A stretch of DNA of 53,527 nucleotides from Actinomycetes bacterium (GCA_023443125.1 JAEZVO010000043.1:1-53527); one strand, 5' to 3'; shown: positions 24,879-34,162, counted from the stretch's first letter. Numbers and translations are program-made. Notes: generated by a model not told the origin, from the sequence alone.

Positions 24879-26015
24879 ATGTCGGAAACGACCAAGACTC
24901 CGAAGGAGAGCATCGCCCACCGCCTGTACTCGGGCAAACTCAGCTACGACTTCATCAAGAACCGCAAGATGTGGTTCAGCATCACCGCGACCGTCGTGCT
25001 GATCTCGATTCTCGTGCTGATCTTCAAACAGCTCACTCTAGGTATCGAGTTCCGAGGCGGCACTGATTTTCAGGCACCCATCGAGGTGCAGGGAGAAACC
25101 ATCGAAGACGTCCGACGGGCCACCAGCGAGTTCGCTATCGAAGATCTGGATGCGCAGGTGTTCTCCATCGGTGATTCCGCAGTCCGCGTGCAGACGCGTT
25201 CGCTCACTCCGTCGGAAATCACCCAAACGCGCGAGGACATCGCAAAGACCGTTGGCGCTGACGTCGAACAGGTCACCTACAACACCATTGGCGGGTCGTG
25301 GGGCGATAAGATCTCTCGCGACGCTGCTACCGCGGTGGTTGTATTCATCGTGCTGGTCATGCTCCTGATCGCCATCTACTTCCGCAATTGGCGCATGGCA
25401 GTGGCAGCTGTGATCGCGCTAGCGCACGACGTGCTCGTCACGCTCGGCGTCTATGCCCTCGTCGGGTTCACTGTCACGCCGTCCACGCTGATCGGTATTT
25501 TGACCATCCTCGGCTACTCGCTCTACGACACCGTGGTGGTGTTCGACAAGGTGCGAGAGAACGTCAAGGACTTGGAGCACAGCACCAAGACGTACTCGCA
25601 GCAGGCCAACCTCGCGATCAACCAGGTGTTGGTACGTTCGGTGAACACCACCGTCATCGGTGTGCTCCCCGTCACCGCGATGCTGCTGGCTGGCGTCATC
25701 GGCAACTCGAACCCATTGCAAGATCTCGGCCTGGCGCTGCTCGTCGGCATGATCGCAGGTGCGTTCTCGTCGATCTTCATCGCGACTCCGCTGCTGGCCT
25801 GGTTCGCTGAGCGCACTCCGGAAATGCGCGAACACCGCGCGACGCTGGAGAAGCGCCGTGCCCGCGACGAGCATCGTGCGCAGGCCAAAGCTCAGGAGAA
25901 GGAAAACTCCGACGACGCCGAGCCCGTCGCCGCTGCTATGGCACCGAGCGTTCCGCTTGAGCGCCGTCAGCGTCGTACGCATCAGACCCGCGCCCAGCGC
26001 AAGGGGAAGAAATGA
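24879..26015 (+). CDS. secF: Protein translocase subunit SecF
   Basis: Partner of SecD. The 378-residue protein has a first membrane helix (about 33-52), 'LGIEFRGGTDF', a small extracytoplasmic domain, and helices from about 150 with 'ILGYSLYDTVVVFDKVREN' and 'RSVNTTVIGVLPV'. The C-terminal tail from about 310 is strongly charged and basic (ends TRAQRKGKK), as is common in actinobacteria. ATG is preceded by GGAAGGAGG, one of the strongest ribosome binding sites in the window. It overlaps apt by 4 nt. Confidence 0.95.
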   Translation: MSETTKTPKESIAHRLYSGKLSYDFIKNRKMWFSITATVVLISILVLIFKQLTLGIEFRGGTDFQAPIEVQGETIEDVRRATSEFAIEDLDAQVFSIGDSAVRVQTRSLTPSEITQTREDIAKTVGADVEQVTYNTIGGSWGDKISRDAATAVVVFIVLVMLLIAIYFRNWRMAVAAVIALAHDVLVTLGVYALVGFTVTPSTLIGILTILGYSLYDTVVVFDKVRENVKDLEHSTKTYSQQANLAINQVLVRSVNTTVIGVLPVTAMLLAGVIGNSNPLQDLGLALLVGMIAGAFSSIFIATPLLAWFAERTPEMREHRATLEKRRARDEHRAQAKAQEKENSDDAEPVAAAMAPSVPLERRQRRTHQTRAQRKGKK

Positions 26016-26536
26016 GCGACGACATTGCCGCGCTGATCTCGGATGTGCACGATTTCCCCAAACCAGGGATCGTGTTCAAAGACATCACTCCGCTGCTCGC
26101 ATCCCCGACGGGGTTCCAGAAGGCAGTCGATGCGTTGGCCGCCTCCGCGCCGGATGGCATCGATGCCGTAGTCGGCATGGAGGCTCGCGGATTCATCTTC
26201 GCGGCTCCGGTGGCGCTGCAGCTGAACGCAGGGTTTGTGCCTGTGCGGAAACCCGGCAAGCTCCCCGGCGACGTGTACTCCCAGTCGTTCGATCTCGAAT
26301 ACGGATCCGAGACGCTCACGGTGCACCGCAACGCTATCGAGCCTGGGGCACGTGTACTCGTCATCGACGATGTGCTCGCCACCGGCGGCACCGTCGCTGC
26401 CACCGCCGGATTGCTGCGTCAGCTAGGCGCCGAACTTGTGCACGTCGCAGTGGTGCTTGAACTTGCGGAGCTCGGCGGCCGCAAGGTGCTAGAGAATCAA
26501 GGCATCGCCCGTCTCAGCTCGCTCGTGCAGGGCTGA
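26012..26536 (+). CDS. apt: Adenine phosphoribosyltransferase
   Basis: Purine-salvage enzyme that makes AMP from adenine and PRPP. The 174 residues show 'DFPKPGIVFKDITPLL', 'VVGMEARGFIFAAPVA', 'VRKPGKLPGDV' and the PRPP-binding VIDDVLATGGT. The placement after secDF and before rsh is a widely conserved arrangement in Gram-positive bacteria. The ATG overlaps the secF stop; it is followed after 3 nt by the potassium channel gene. Confidence 0.96.
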   Translation: MSDDIAALISDVHDFPKPGIVFKDITPLLASPTGFQKAVDALAASAPDGIDAVVGMEARGFIFAAPVALQLNAGFVPVRKPGKLPGDVYSQSFDLEYGSETLTVHRNAIEPGARVLVIDDVLATGGTVAATAGLLRQLGAELVHVAVVLELAELGGRKVLENQGIARLSSLVQG

Positions 26537-26539
26537 TCC

Positions 26540-27604
26540 ATGGCGTCACGGCTGAAGGCCGGCCCGCTCGCACTGGTGAGCTTGCCTAAGGTTGCGGAAT
26601 CTCCGTTCAAGGAGCTTGCGCGCCGGGGCCTCCTTGCCTTCATGCTGCTGCTGATTTGTACGCTCATCGTGTGGGTGGACGCGCCATCGTACAGCGATAA
26701 TGTCGGGCAGGACGGCGTCGGATTCATCGACGCGCTCTACTACGCCACCGTGACGCTCACCACCACCGGATACGGTGACATCACGCCCGTCGCACCGCAC
26801 GCTCGGCTGCTCAACATCGTCGTCATCACGCCGCTCAGGATTGGGTTCCTGGTGCTGTTGGTTGGCACCACGATTGAGGTGTTGGCTAATGAGGGCAGCC
26901 GCTCGATTCGAGATGCGCGTTGGAGGAGAAGGATGCGCAACCACATCGTCGTTATCGGTTACGGCACCAAGGGGCGTTCTGCGGTGAACACGCTGCGTCG
27001 CCAGGGGGAGAAGCCTGAGAAGATCGTCGTCATCGACGACAAGGACTCGGCCATCGCGGATGCCAACTTCGACGGTCTCGCCGCATTCCTCGGCGACGCC
27101 ACCCGCCGCGACTTGCTCCGTCGGGCGGAGGTGCCGAAGGCGCAGGAGATTGTGATCTGTCTGGACCGCGATGACGCCGCCATCCTCACCACATTGACGG
27201 TGCGCCAGCTCAACCCGACGGCGAACGTCGTTGTGGCCGTGCGAGAACATCAAAACGTGCCGCTGGTGAAGCAATCCGGTGCCACGAGCGTCGTAACGAG
27301 TTCGGAGACGGTGGGCAGGCTCGTAGGTCTCTCTGCCATTGGCCCGGACCTGGGCGCGATCATCCAAGACATGTTGACTGGCGGCGAGGGCCTCGAGGTG
27401 CATCAGCGCCAGGCGTTGCCAGAGGAAGTAGGCCAGTCGCCGTCGTCGGTAGTGGGGGAGAACGTCATCGGCGTCGTCCGTAACGACACGCTGCGACGGT
27501 TCTACGACTCGACGGTGGCCCGCATCGAAACTGGCGACCAGCTCATCGTGATCCGTAGAGCCGCACCCGCCGATCCGAAGGCCGTACAAAGCGACGACGA
27601 CTAG
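26540..27604 (+). CDS. Two-helix potassium channel with cytoplasmic RCK (TrkA-N) domain
   Basis: A 354-residue ion channel subunit. Two membrane helices (about 30-46 and 91-112) flank a pore loop with the potassium selectivity filter TTTGYGD (74-80). A Rossmann-type RCK domain follows (IVVIGYGTKGRS, about 135-146; VIDDKD; FLGDATRRDLL), then a smaller RCK-C-like part to the end. Such channels are gated by ligands bound to the RCK ring, unknown here. It probably shares a transcript with apt. Its stop overlaps the stop of the convergent deacetylase gene by 3 nt. Confidence 0.92.
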   Translation: MASRLKAGPLALVSLPKVAESPFKELARRGLLAFMLLLICTLIVWVDAPSYSDNVGQDGVGFIDALYYATVTLTTTGYGDITPVAPHARLLNIVVITPLRIGFLVLLVGTTIEVLANEGSRSIRDARWRRRMRNHIVVIGYGTKGRSAVNTLRRQGEKPEKIVVIDDKDSAIADANFDGLAAFLGDATRRDLLRRAEVPKAQEIVICLDRDDAAILTTLTVRQLNPTANVVVAVREHQNVPLVKQSGATSVVTSSETVGRLVGLSAIGPDLGAIIQDMLTGGEGLEVHQRQALPEEVGQSPSSVVGENVIGVVRNDTLRRFYDSTVARIETGDQLIVIRRAAPADPKAVQSDDD

Positions 27605-28506
27605 ACTCCAGCCTCAGAGAGCGTCGCGAATTGCAGCCCGGATGCTCGAAGCTTGGGCAACGCCCGGCGCAGCCCTTCGTACGTGTCGCCACGCGGCTGA
27701 TTGCAGTGGGCGAGGATGATGGACCCAGCCGTCGCCTGCTGCACCGAGTCCGCCACTTGACTAGCCGTGAAGGTGGCGCCGGCATCACCGTTGATATCAA
27801 ATCCGACGGGAACCTCACCTAAGGCGCGCACGATCTTGACGGCGACGTCGTCGTACCACGCGGTTCCCGTACGGAAGTATCGCGGCGGCGTCTCGAGCTC
27901 ACGGGTGAGAAACGTGTGGTTCTCCATGATCTCGTCGTACACCTCGCCGGCATTGCGGGTGCCAGCGATGCCGTATTGCGAGCGGCCAGTGACTGACAGT
28001 GGCACGTGGCGGGTGCCGTGGTTGCCGATCTCAAACAGCGCCGGTTCGTCAGCGAGCTGGCTGAACGCCGTCGGGTTCGCCTCGACCCAGCGCTTGTTCA
28101 GAAACACGACTGCCGGGATGCGCTCGCTGCGCAGAAAACGAAGGAGCTCATGGTCCACGCGGCTGCCGTGCTTGCCGCCGCAGGCGTCCAGCGTCAACAC
28201 GACGCTGTCGGACTCGGTGCGTCGAACGAGCCCCGGCAGCACCGATTGATTGCCGTCGCTCCAGAGCGTTGGCGAACTATGTTGAAACTGTTCGACGATC
28301 GCCTCGCGCGTGGGGCCGGCCGACGATGGTGTCGGCGTGGCGCTCCGAGCGGGCGCTGGAGCACTCGCCGACGTAGAGGATGCGGATCCGCTCGGCGTCG
28401 CTGGTAGCTGACGTGGCTCCTGCTCAGGCGCGCACGCTTGCAAGCCCGCCAACGCACCCAGCCCGGCAAGGCGCCGTCGGCTCAACCTCACGTCCAGATC
28501 CCTCAC
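27601..28506 (-). CDS. Polysaccharide deacetylase-family lipoprotein
   Basis: The 301-residue protein has a lipoprotein signal with twin Arg and lipobox LQAC (Cys25), then a Ser/Ala/Pro-rich spacer (about 35-66) typical of surface lipoproteins. The NodB-like domain shows VVLTLDACGG (Asp107) and NHGTRH (His163, His167), the expected metal ligands, and a late 'SIILAHCNQP'. The TLDACGG variant in place of TFDDG occurs in a known subgroup. It probably removes acetyl groups from a cell-wall or envelope glycan. The GTG start lies 6 nt after a TAGGCT -10 box, consistent with leaderless expression. Confidence 0.87.
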   Translation of the reverse strand: MRDLDVRLSRRRLAGLGALAGLQACAPEQEPRQLPATPSGSASSTSASAPAPARSATPTPSSAGPTREAIVEQFQHSSPTLWSDGNQSVLPGLVRRTESDSVVLTLDACGGKHGSRVDHELLRFLRSERIPAVVFLNKRWVEANPTAFSQLADEPALFEIGNHGTRHVPLSVTGRSQYGIAGTRNAGEVYDEIMENHTFLTRELETPPRYFRTGTAWYDDVAVKIVRALGEVPVGFDINGDAGATFTASQVADSVQQATAGSIILAHCNQPRGDTYEGLRRALPKLRASGLQFATLSEAGV

Positions 28507-28512
28507 GCTGGC

Positions 28513-28518
28513 AGCCTA
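28513..28518 (-). promoter_or_regulatory. -10 box TAGGCT for the deacetylase gene
   Basis: On the minus strand TAGGCT ends 6 nt before the GTG at 28506. No ribosome binding site is present, so a leaderless mRNA is likely. Confidence 0.45.
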
Positions 28519-28536
28519 TGCGATCAGGAAACGACG

Positions 28537-28542
28537 TAGTAT
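28537..28542 (+). promoter_or_regulatory. -10 box TAGTAT of rsh
   Basis: TAGTAT lies 30 nt before the chosen rsh start and would give a leader of about 22-24 nt holding AAGGAG. It lies within the 66-bp gap shared with the divergent deacetylase gene. Confidence 0.5.
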
Positions 28543-28572
28543 TTGACACTATGGATGCATCAAGGAGCGTCG

Positions 28573-30825
28573 ATGGATACGCATGAAGTAGCTGACCAGC
28601 AGCTCACGTGGCAGCGCATGCGCCAACGGCTGGCACGGCTCGGCTCCGTGCGTCCTCACTCGGCTGTCCTTGATCCGCTGTTCTCGATCGTCAAGGCGAA
28701 TCATCCCAAGGCTGACCTTGAGCTCATCGAGCGCGCCTACCGCACTGCGGAGCACTACCACGCAGGCCAGATGCGCAAGTCCGGGGATCCATACATCACG
28801 CATCCTCTAGCAGTTGCGACGATCCTCGCTGAGCTCGGTATGACGGAGCCGGTGATCGTCGCCGCGCTACTGCACGACACCGTCGAAGATACGGAATACA
28901 CGCTGGAGCAGTGCCGCAGCGAGTTCTCGGACGAAGTGGCGCGCATGGTGGACGGCGTCACCAAGCTCGACAAGCTCACCTATGGCGAGACGGCGAAGGC
29001 CGAGACCATCCGCAAGATGATCATGGCCACCTCGGAAGAAGTCCGAGTGCTCATCATCAAACTCGCCGACCGCCTGCATAATATGCGCACCATTGGGTCG
29101 CTGCGTCCCGACAAGCAGATTCGGATCGCCACCGAGACGCTCAACATTTTTGCGCCGCTGGCCCACCGGCTCGGCATGAACACGATCAAGTGGGAGCTCG
29201 AAGATTTGAGCTTTCAGGCCATCGAGCCCAAGGTGTACCAAGAGATCGTCGACATGGTCGACTCCGCCGCCCCCGAACGCGACGCCACGCTGCGCGAACT
29301 GATAAAGCAGTTCCAAACGTTGCTCCGCGACGCGAAAATTGATGCGACGGTGTACGGGCGCCCCAAGCACTACTACTCGATCTACCAAAAGATGATGGTC
29401 CGCGGGCGCGACTTCCGTGACATTTACGACCTCATTGGGCTACGTGTGCTCGTCAACTCGGTGCGTGACTGCTACACCGTGCTGGGTGTGGCGCACGCAG
29501 CATGGAAGCCGATTCCTGGCCGATTTAAAGACTACATCGCCAATCCAAAGTTCAACATGTACCAGTCGCTGCACACGACGGTGATGGGCTCCAACAAGGA
29601 GCCAGTTGAACTGCAGATTCGCACGCATGAGATGCATCGTCGCGCTGAGTACGGTGTTGCGGCGCACTGGAAGTACAAGCAGAACCTCAGGGACGGGATC
29701 ACGCCGGAAGAAGCCGGGCTGCGGGCCATGCACCAGCTCTCAGTGATGAGCAAGGAAACCGAAGACCCGTCGGAGTTCCTGGATTCGGTGCTCTTCGAGA
29801 TCAACTCCGACGAAATCTATGTCTTCACACCCAAAGGCGAGGTCACGGCGCTACCGGTGGGGGCCACGCCGGTGGACTTCGCATTCTCCGTGCACACCGA
29901 GGTGGGCTACCGCTGCATTGGTGCCCGCGTCAACGGGCGCCTCGTCTCGCTCAGCACACCCTTGCAGCAGGGTGACAAAGTAGAGATCCTCACCGCCAAA
30001 ACAGAGGAGGCAGGCCCCAGCCGAGATTGGCTCAACTTCGTCGTTACCTCGAGGGCGAAGCAAAAAATTCGTCAGCACTTCTCGAGGGAACGCCGCGACG
30101 AAGCCATCGAAAAGGGCCAAGATCTGCTGGCCCGCGAGATTCGTCGCCACGGCATCCCCCTACAGCGCCTGCTCAACCTCGAAAATCTCACCGCGGTGGC
30201 TCATGAGCTCAACCAGAAGGGTGTGCCGTCGCTCTACAACGCTGTCGGGGAAGGGCAGCTTGCTGCCCCCACCGTGGTAGGCAAGCTCATCGCCTTGCAC
30301 GGGGGAGAGGACGAAGCGCTCGACACCGTGAGCGAGGACGACCCAGACGTCGGCTCCGGCAGCGGTCCAGTATCCGCGACAGCATCCGTTCTGGTGGATG
30401 GTGACGACAGAGTTGATGCAAAGTTCGCAAAATGTTGCTCGCCACTGCCCGGCGACGAAATCATCGGTTTCGTCACGAAAGGTGACGGCGTCAGCGTGCA
30501 TTTGCGCAGTTGCAACAACGTGCCGTCACTCCTCGAGCAGCCGGAGCGCATCATCGATGTGCGCTGGAGCAACAACCCGGGTGATACTTTCGTCGTCACC
30601 CTGGAAATGCACGGCATAGACCGCACAGGCCTGCTCTCCGACGTGTCCAGCATGCTCGCTGCACAACACATCGACATCCTGTCGGTGAAAATCGAGTCGG
30701 CGAAACAACGCCAGTTCACTGGCAAGATCACATTCGAGGCAGCCGATCCAACGCACCTCAAACACATCATCAACCAGGTGCGACGCATTCCCGGCGTATT
30801 CGACGTGTACCGCACCCAGGGCTAG
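28573..30825 (+). CDS. rsh: Bifunctional (p)ppGpp synthetase/hydrolase, Rel/SpoT type
   Basis: Makes and degrades the stringent-response alarmones (p)ppGpp. The 750 residues contain an HD hydrolase domain with intact HDTVED (from His101), a synthetase domain (YGRPKHYYSIYQKM near 261; RDFRDIYDLIGLRV), a TGS domain (about 413-475), a zinc-finger-type segment (KCCSPLPGDEIIGF), and a C-terminal ACT domain (about 675-750). An intact HD site supports dual function, as in other actinobacterial Rel proteins. ATG 28573 has AAGGAG with 5-nt spacing. In-frame ATG 28555 and TTG 28543 lack such a site. Confidence 0.95.
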   Translation: MDTHEVADQQLTWQRMRQRLARLGSVRPHSAVLDPLFSIVKANHPKADLELIERAYRTAEHYHAGQMRKSGDPYITHPLAVATILAELGMTEPVIVAALLHDTVEDTEYTLEQCRSEFSDEVARMVDGVTKLDKLTYGETAKAETIRKMIMATSEEVRVLIIKLADRLHNMRTIGSLRPDKQIRIATETLNIFAPLAHRLGMNTIKWELEDLSFQAIEPKVYQEIVDMVDSAAPERDATLRELIKQFQTLLRDAKIDATVYGRPKHYYSIYQKMMVRGRDFRDIYDLIGLRVLVNSVRDCYTVLGVAHAAWKPIPGRFKDYIANPKFNMYQSLHTTVMGSNKEPVELQIRTHEMHRRAEYGVAAHWKYKQNLRDGITPEEAGLRAMHQLSVMSKETEDPSEFLDSVLFEINSDEIYVFTPKGEVTALPVGATPVDFAFSVHTEVGYRCIGARVNGRLVSLSTPLQQGDKVEILTAKTEEAGPSRDWLNFVVTSRAKQKIRQHFSRERRDEAIEKGQDLLAREIRRHGIPLQRLLNLENLTAVAHELNQKGVPSLYNAVGEGQLAAPTVVGKLIALHGGEDEALDTVSEDDPDVGSGSGPVSATASVLVDGDDRVDAKFAKCCSPLPGDEIIGFVTKGDGVSVHLRSCNNVPSLLEQPERIIDVRWSNNPGDTFVVTLEMHGIDRTGLLSDVSSMLAAQHIDILSVKIESAKQRQFTGKITFEAADPTHLKHIINQVRRIPGVFDVYRTQG

Positions 30826-30828
30826 ACG

Positions 30829-30867
30829 CAGTTCGGCCGCGAGCGTCTTGTGCTCGCGGCCGAACTG
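30829..30867. terminator. Bidirectional terminator-like hairpin between rsh and the DUF349 gene
   Basis: CAGTTCGGCCGCGAGC (30829-30844) pairs perfectly over 16 bp with GCTCGCGGCCGAACTG (30852-30867) around a 7-nt loop. It lies between two convergent stops, so it can end transcription from both sides. No T-run follows on either strand, which is common in high-G+C bacteria. Confidence 0.8.
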
Positions 30868-30886
30868 GGCGTCGATGAGGTGTGGG

Positions 30887-32131
30887 TTACGCCGTGAACT
30901 CGGCGGAGGTCTCCTTCGCCTGCTCCAACCAGGCCGTGTAGGTCTCGAGCGACTTGCGCACATCTTTGGCCTTGCGCTGATCGCCCTTCGCCTCGGCGTC
31001 GGCGAGCTGTTTGGTGAGCTTGTCCACCTGTTCTTGGAACTTGGTCACCATATCGTCGGCTCGTTGGCGTGCCTCCGGGTCGGTGCGTCGCCATTCCTCA
31101 GCTTCGAGGTCCGAAACGCGTTCGTTGATGCGCCGGACGCGGTTGTCCATGTCGCGCATCGCGTTGCGGGGCACGTGTCCGACCTCGTTGAACTTGGTGA
31201 GGAAATCGCGATGAATACTCTTCGCCTGTTCGACGTCGGTCACGCCTTCGAGGTCGTTCTCCACCTGTGCGACGAGCGCTTGCTTGGTCTCGAGGTTCTC
31301 GCTCTGCTCGCCATCGATCACATTTTGGGCCTCGGTGCGGGCGTTGAAGAACTGGTCTTGGATAGCACGGAACTTTGCCCACAATGCGTCATCGTCGTGG
31401 CGGCGGGCCGAGCCGGCAGCCTTCCACCGGCGCATGAGATCACGGAAGGCACCTGAGGTTGGACCCCAATCAGTGGAGGTAGCCAACGGCTCGGCCTCCT
31501 TGATGATGGCCTCCTTGATCGCCTTCGCCTCGTCACGCTTGGCGTTCAGCTCCGCGAAGTGGGCCTTCCTGCGGCGCGTGTACTGGGTACGGGCCGAGCT
31601 GAAGCGGTGCCACAACTCGTTGTCGGTTGCCTTGTCAACGCGGGGGAGCTTCTTCCACTCTTCGAGCAGGGATCGGAAACGGTCGACGCCACCGCGCCAG
31701 TCATTCCCGACCGACAGCTTCTCGGCTTCTTCAACCATGGCGGTCTTGGCCTCAATCGTGGCGGCATTCTGCTCAGCGCGAGCCGCTTTACGTGCCTCAA
31801 TCTGAGCCGGGAGCTTCTCTTCGAGCTTCTCCAGGCGCGCAATCAGTGCTTCCAAGTTGCCGACGGCGTTCGCCTCAGCCACGTTGGCTTTCGCCGTCGT
31901 AATGCGTGTTTTCGATTCTTCCGGGCTCATAGCCTGCGCGTCGACACGCTGTTCCAGGAGGACCACTTCGGCCTCGAGGTTCTCATATCGCCGCACGTAG
32001 AAGGCGAGGGCCTCTTCGGGGGTGGAGTCGGGGATTTGTCCGACGCTTCGTTCGGTGTCACCAACGCGGACATATACGGTGCCATCTGGGTCGACACGGC
32101 CGAAGTCTGCGGGCGCTTGCTGTTCGCTCAT
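30887..32131 (-). CDS. DUF349 domain protein, largely coiled coil
   Basis: A 414-residue, strongly charged protein. After an N-terminal part with 'FGRVDPDGTVYVR' it has helical, Glu/Lys/Ala-rich stretches (about 45-135) and repeated DUF349 units marked by 'W...RFSSARTQY', 'LMRRWKAAGSARRHDDDALWAKF' and 'FLTKFNEVGHVPRNAMRDMDNRV'. The family is conserved in actinobacteria near rsh and hisS, and its function is not established; RNA or nucleoprotein binding has been suggested. The start lies 6 nt after a TAGATT -10 box. Confidence 0.88.
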   Translation of the reverse strand: MSEQQAPADFGRVDPDGTVYVRVGDTERSVGQIPDSTPEEALAFYVRRYENLEAEVVLLEQRVDAQAMSPEESKTRITTAKANVAEANAVGNLEALIARLEKLEEKLPAQIEARKAARAEQNAATIEAKTAMVEEAEKLSVGNDWRGGVDRFRSLLEEWKKLPRVDKATDNELWHRFSSARTQYTRRRKAHFAELNAKRDEAKAIKEAIIKEAEPLATSTDWGPTSGAFRDLMRRWKAAGSARRHDDDALWAKFRAIQDQFFNARTEAQNVIDGEQSENLETKQALVAQVENDLEGVTDVEQAKSIHRDFLTKFNEVGHVPRNAMRDMDNRVRRINERVSDLEAEEWRRTDPEARQRADDMVTKFQEQVDKLTKQLADAEAKGDQRKAKDVRKSLETYTAWLEQAKETSAEFTA

Positions 32132-32137
32132 AGGTTT

Positions 32138-32143
32138 AATCTA
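32138..32143 (-). promoter_or_regulatory. -10 box TAGATT of the DUF349 gene
   Basis: On the minus strand TAGATT ends 6 nt before the ATG at 32131, with no ribosome binding site between. It faces the promoter of the MBL gene within 30 bp. Confidence 0.5.
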
Positions 32144-32149
32144 TCCCGA

Positions 32150-32155
32150 TAGGGT
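32150..32155 (+). promoter_or_regulatory. -10 box TAGGGT of the MBL-fold gene
   Basis: TAGGGT ends 6 nt before the GTG at 32162. Its -35 region must lie inside the divergent DUF349 coding start. Confidence 0.5.
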
Positions 32156-32161
32156 GCTGTT

Positions 32162-32845
32162 GTGCGCATTCATCGTCTCGTAGTTTCACCATGGCAGGCC
32201 AATTGTTACCTTTTGCAGCCGTTCGACGACGTTCCCGACGTGGTGATCGTCGACCCAGGACTGCAGGGCGCAGACCTCGTCGACGCTCAACTCCAGCAGC
32301 TTGGGCTCAATCCTGTGGCGCTGCTTGGCACACACGGCCACATCGATCACATCGGTGACGCGCATCTGCTCGCAGAACGCCACCAGATCGCCCTCTACCT
32401 GACTGAGGCCGATCAGCCACTCCTGACTAAACCTGGGCTGGCGCTGAGCCCCAATTCGGCGAAGTTCCTGCCGCAGATGCTCGGCGGCACCGACGAGCTA
32501 CCGCCGGTGCGCTCGGTGGTGTCGCTGCGGGACGAGCAGGACATTGGGGGTATGCGGATGCGTGTGCTGCCCGCGCCCGGCCACACCAAGGGATCCGCCA
32601 TCATCGACGTCACCGCTGGCGACCAGCGCGTGCTGCTCTCAGGCGACGTGGTGTTCGCCGGCAGCATTGGGCGCACGGATTTTCCCGGCGGTAGCATGGC
32701 GGAGATGCGCGACTCGCTTCGTCGCATCCTGACCGCCTTCGACCACGAGCTGATGCTGCTTCCCGGCCACGGGGATGCGACGACACTCGCGGCCGAGGCG
32801 GCAACCAACCCGTACCTCCAAGACGACTTTCTGAAGGTGGACTAA
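32162..32845 (+). CDS. MBL-fold metallo-hydrolase, glyoxalase II-like
   Basis: A 227-residue hydrolase of the metallo-beta-lactamase superfamily. The zinc-binding signature THGHIDH (His58, His60, Asp62, His63) is intact, followed by 'PAPGHTKGS' (third His), 'LLSGDVVFAGSIGRTDFPGG' (bridging Asp) and 'LLPGHGD'. The GRTD-x-PGG segment is typical of hydroxyacylglutathione hydrolase-like enzymes; since actinobacteria use mycothiol rather than glutathione, the true thioester substrate is open. It shares one base with the hisS start (TAATG). Confidence 0.9.
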   Translation: MRIHRLVVSPWQANCYLLQPFDDVPDVVIVDPGLQGADLVDAQLQQLGLNPVALLGTHGHIDHIGDAHLLAERHQIALYLTEADQPLLTKPGLALSPNSAKFLPQMLGGTDELPPVRSVVSLRDEQDIGGMRMRVLPAPGHTKGSAIIDVTAGDQRVLLSGDVVFAGSIGRTDFPGGSMAEMRDSLRRILTAFDHELMLLPGHGDATTLAAEAATNPYLQDDFLKVD

Positions 32846-34158
32846 TGGCGCGCCCCAAACCGCTGTCCGGTTTCCCCGAGTTCCTACCCGCCGGCCGCAT
32901 CGTCGAGCAGCGTGTGCTCGACGTCGTTCGCTCTACATTCGAACTCCATGGCTTTGCGCCCATCGAAACACGCACCGTCGAGCCTCTCGAACAGCTTGCG
33001 CGCAAGGGAGAAATCGACAAGGAGATCTACGTCGTCAAGCGTCTCCACGCCGCCGACGATGACGCTGCGGAGCTCGGCCTGCACTTCGACCTCACCGTGC
33101 CGTTCGCTAGATGGGTGCTCGAACACGCCGGGCACCTGCAGTTCCCGTTCCGCCGCTACCAAATGCAGAAGGTGTGGCGAGGAGAACGTCCTCAGGAGGG
33201 GCGCTATCGGGAGTTTCTGCAGGCCGACATCGACATCGTCGGGCAAGGCGCCCTGGCAGCCCACCACGACGTCGAGATCCCTCTGGTGGCCCTCGACGTG
33301 TTCCGACGTCTGCACGACGAGATCGGCCTTCCCACCGCCACCATTCACGTGAATAACCGCAAGCTTTCAGAGGGGTTCTATCGCGGGCTTGGCATCGACG
33401 AACCCGCCGCGGTGCTGCAGCGCGTCGATAAGTACGACAAGGTCGGGCCTGCCGTCGTGCATTCGCTACTCGTCGACGAGCTTGAACTGAGCGACGAACA
33501 GGCCAGCAAGTGCGTGGCATTGGCCGGTATCCACGGCAGCGACGATGCATTCGTCGACGAGGTCCGCGCGCTCGGGGTACAGCACCCCATGCTGGATGAG
33601 GGTCTCGACGAACTCGCGCAGCTGGTGCGCGTCGCCAACTCCGACGGCTTGGTCGTCGATCTGAAGATCGCTCGCGGCCTCGACTACTACACCGGCACGG
33701 TCTACGAAACCTTCCTCGATGGCTCGGAACACCTTGGCTCCGTCGCCTCTGGCGGCAGGTACGACTCGTTGGCCTCCGACGGCAAGCAGGTGTTCCCGGG
33801 CGTTGGCTACAGCTTCGGCATTACACGCATCCTCGCCCCGCTGATCTCCAAGGGGCGGGTGAGCGCCGATCGTGTGGTGCCGAGCGTGGTGCTCGTCGCC
33901 GTCGATCACGAGGACACGCGCGAGCAATCCATCGGAGTGGCGAACGCGCTGCGGGCTAGGGGAATTGCGTGCGAGGTGGCGCCGAGGGCGGACAAATTCG
34001 GCAAGCAGATCCGCTACGCCGAGCGTCGCGGCATCCCGTTCGTCTGGTTCGGCGAAGGCTCTGTGAAGGACATCCGCTCCGGCGAGCAGGTAGATGCGGA
34101 CCCTGCCAGCTGGGAGCCCCCGACAGACGATCTCCGTCCCGGCATCGTGGTCGACTGA
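32845..34158 (+). CDS. hisS: Histidyl-tRNA synthetase
   Basis: Class II synthetase charging tRNA-His. The 437 residues show motif 1 near the start (PLSGFPEFLPAG), motif 2 'RYQMQKVWRGERPQEGRYREFLQADID', the histidine-A motif ARGLDYYTGTVYE, motif 3 'GGRYDSL...FPGVGYSFGITRI', and an anticodon-binding domain from about 340. The start overlaps the MBL stop by one base. Only 4 nt separate its stop from the stop of the convergent hypothetical gene. Confidence 0.96.
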   Translation: MARPKPLSGFPEFLPAGRIVEQRVLDVVRSTFELHGFAPIETRTVEPLEQLARKGEIDKEIYVVKRLHAADDDAAELGLHFDLTVPFARWVLEHAGHLQFPFRRYQMQKVWRGERPQEGRYREFLQADIDIVGQGALAAHHDVEIPLVALDVFRRLHDEIGLPTATIHVNNRKLSEGFYRGLGIDEPAAVLQRVDKYDKVGPAVVHSLLVDELELSDEQASKCVALAGIHGSDDAFVDEVRALGVQHPMLDEGLDELAQLVRVANSDGLVVDLKIARGLDYYTGTVYETFLDGSEHLGSVASGGRYDSLASDGKQVFPGVGYSFGITRILAPLISKGRVSADRVVPSVVLVAVDHEDTREQSIGVANALRARGIACEVAPRADKFGKQIRYAERRGIPFVWFGEGSVKDIRSGEQVDADPASWEPPTDDLRPGIVVD

Positions 34159-34162
34159 GGGC

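Noticed and set aside
28543..28572. Longer rsh N-terminus from TTG 28543 or ATG 28555, and a leaderless ATG at 28551
   Set aside because: ATG 28551 is in another frame and stops after 11 codons. The two in-frame starts have no ribosome binding site, whereas ATG 28573 has AAGGAG at 5 nt.
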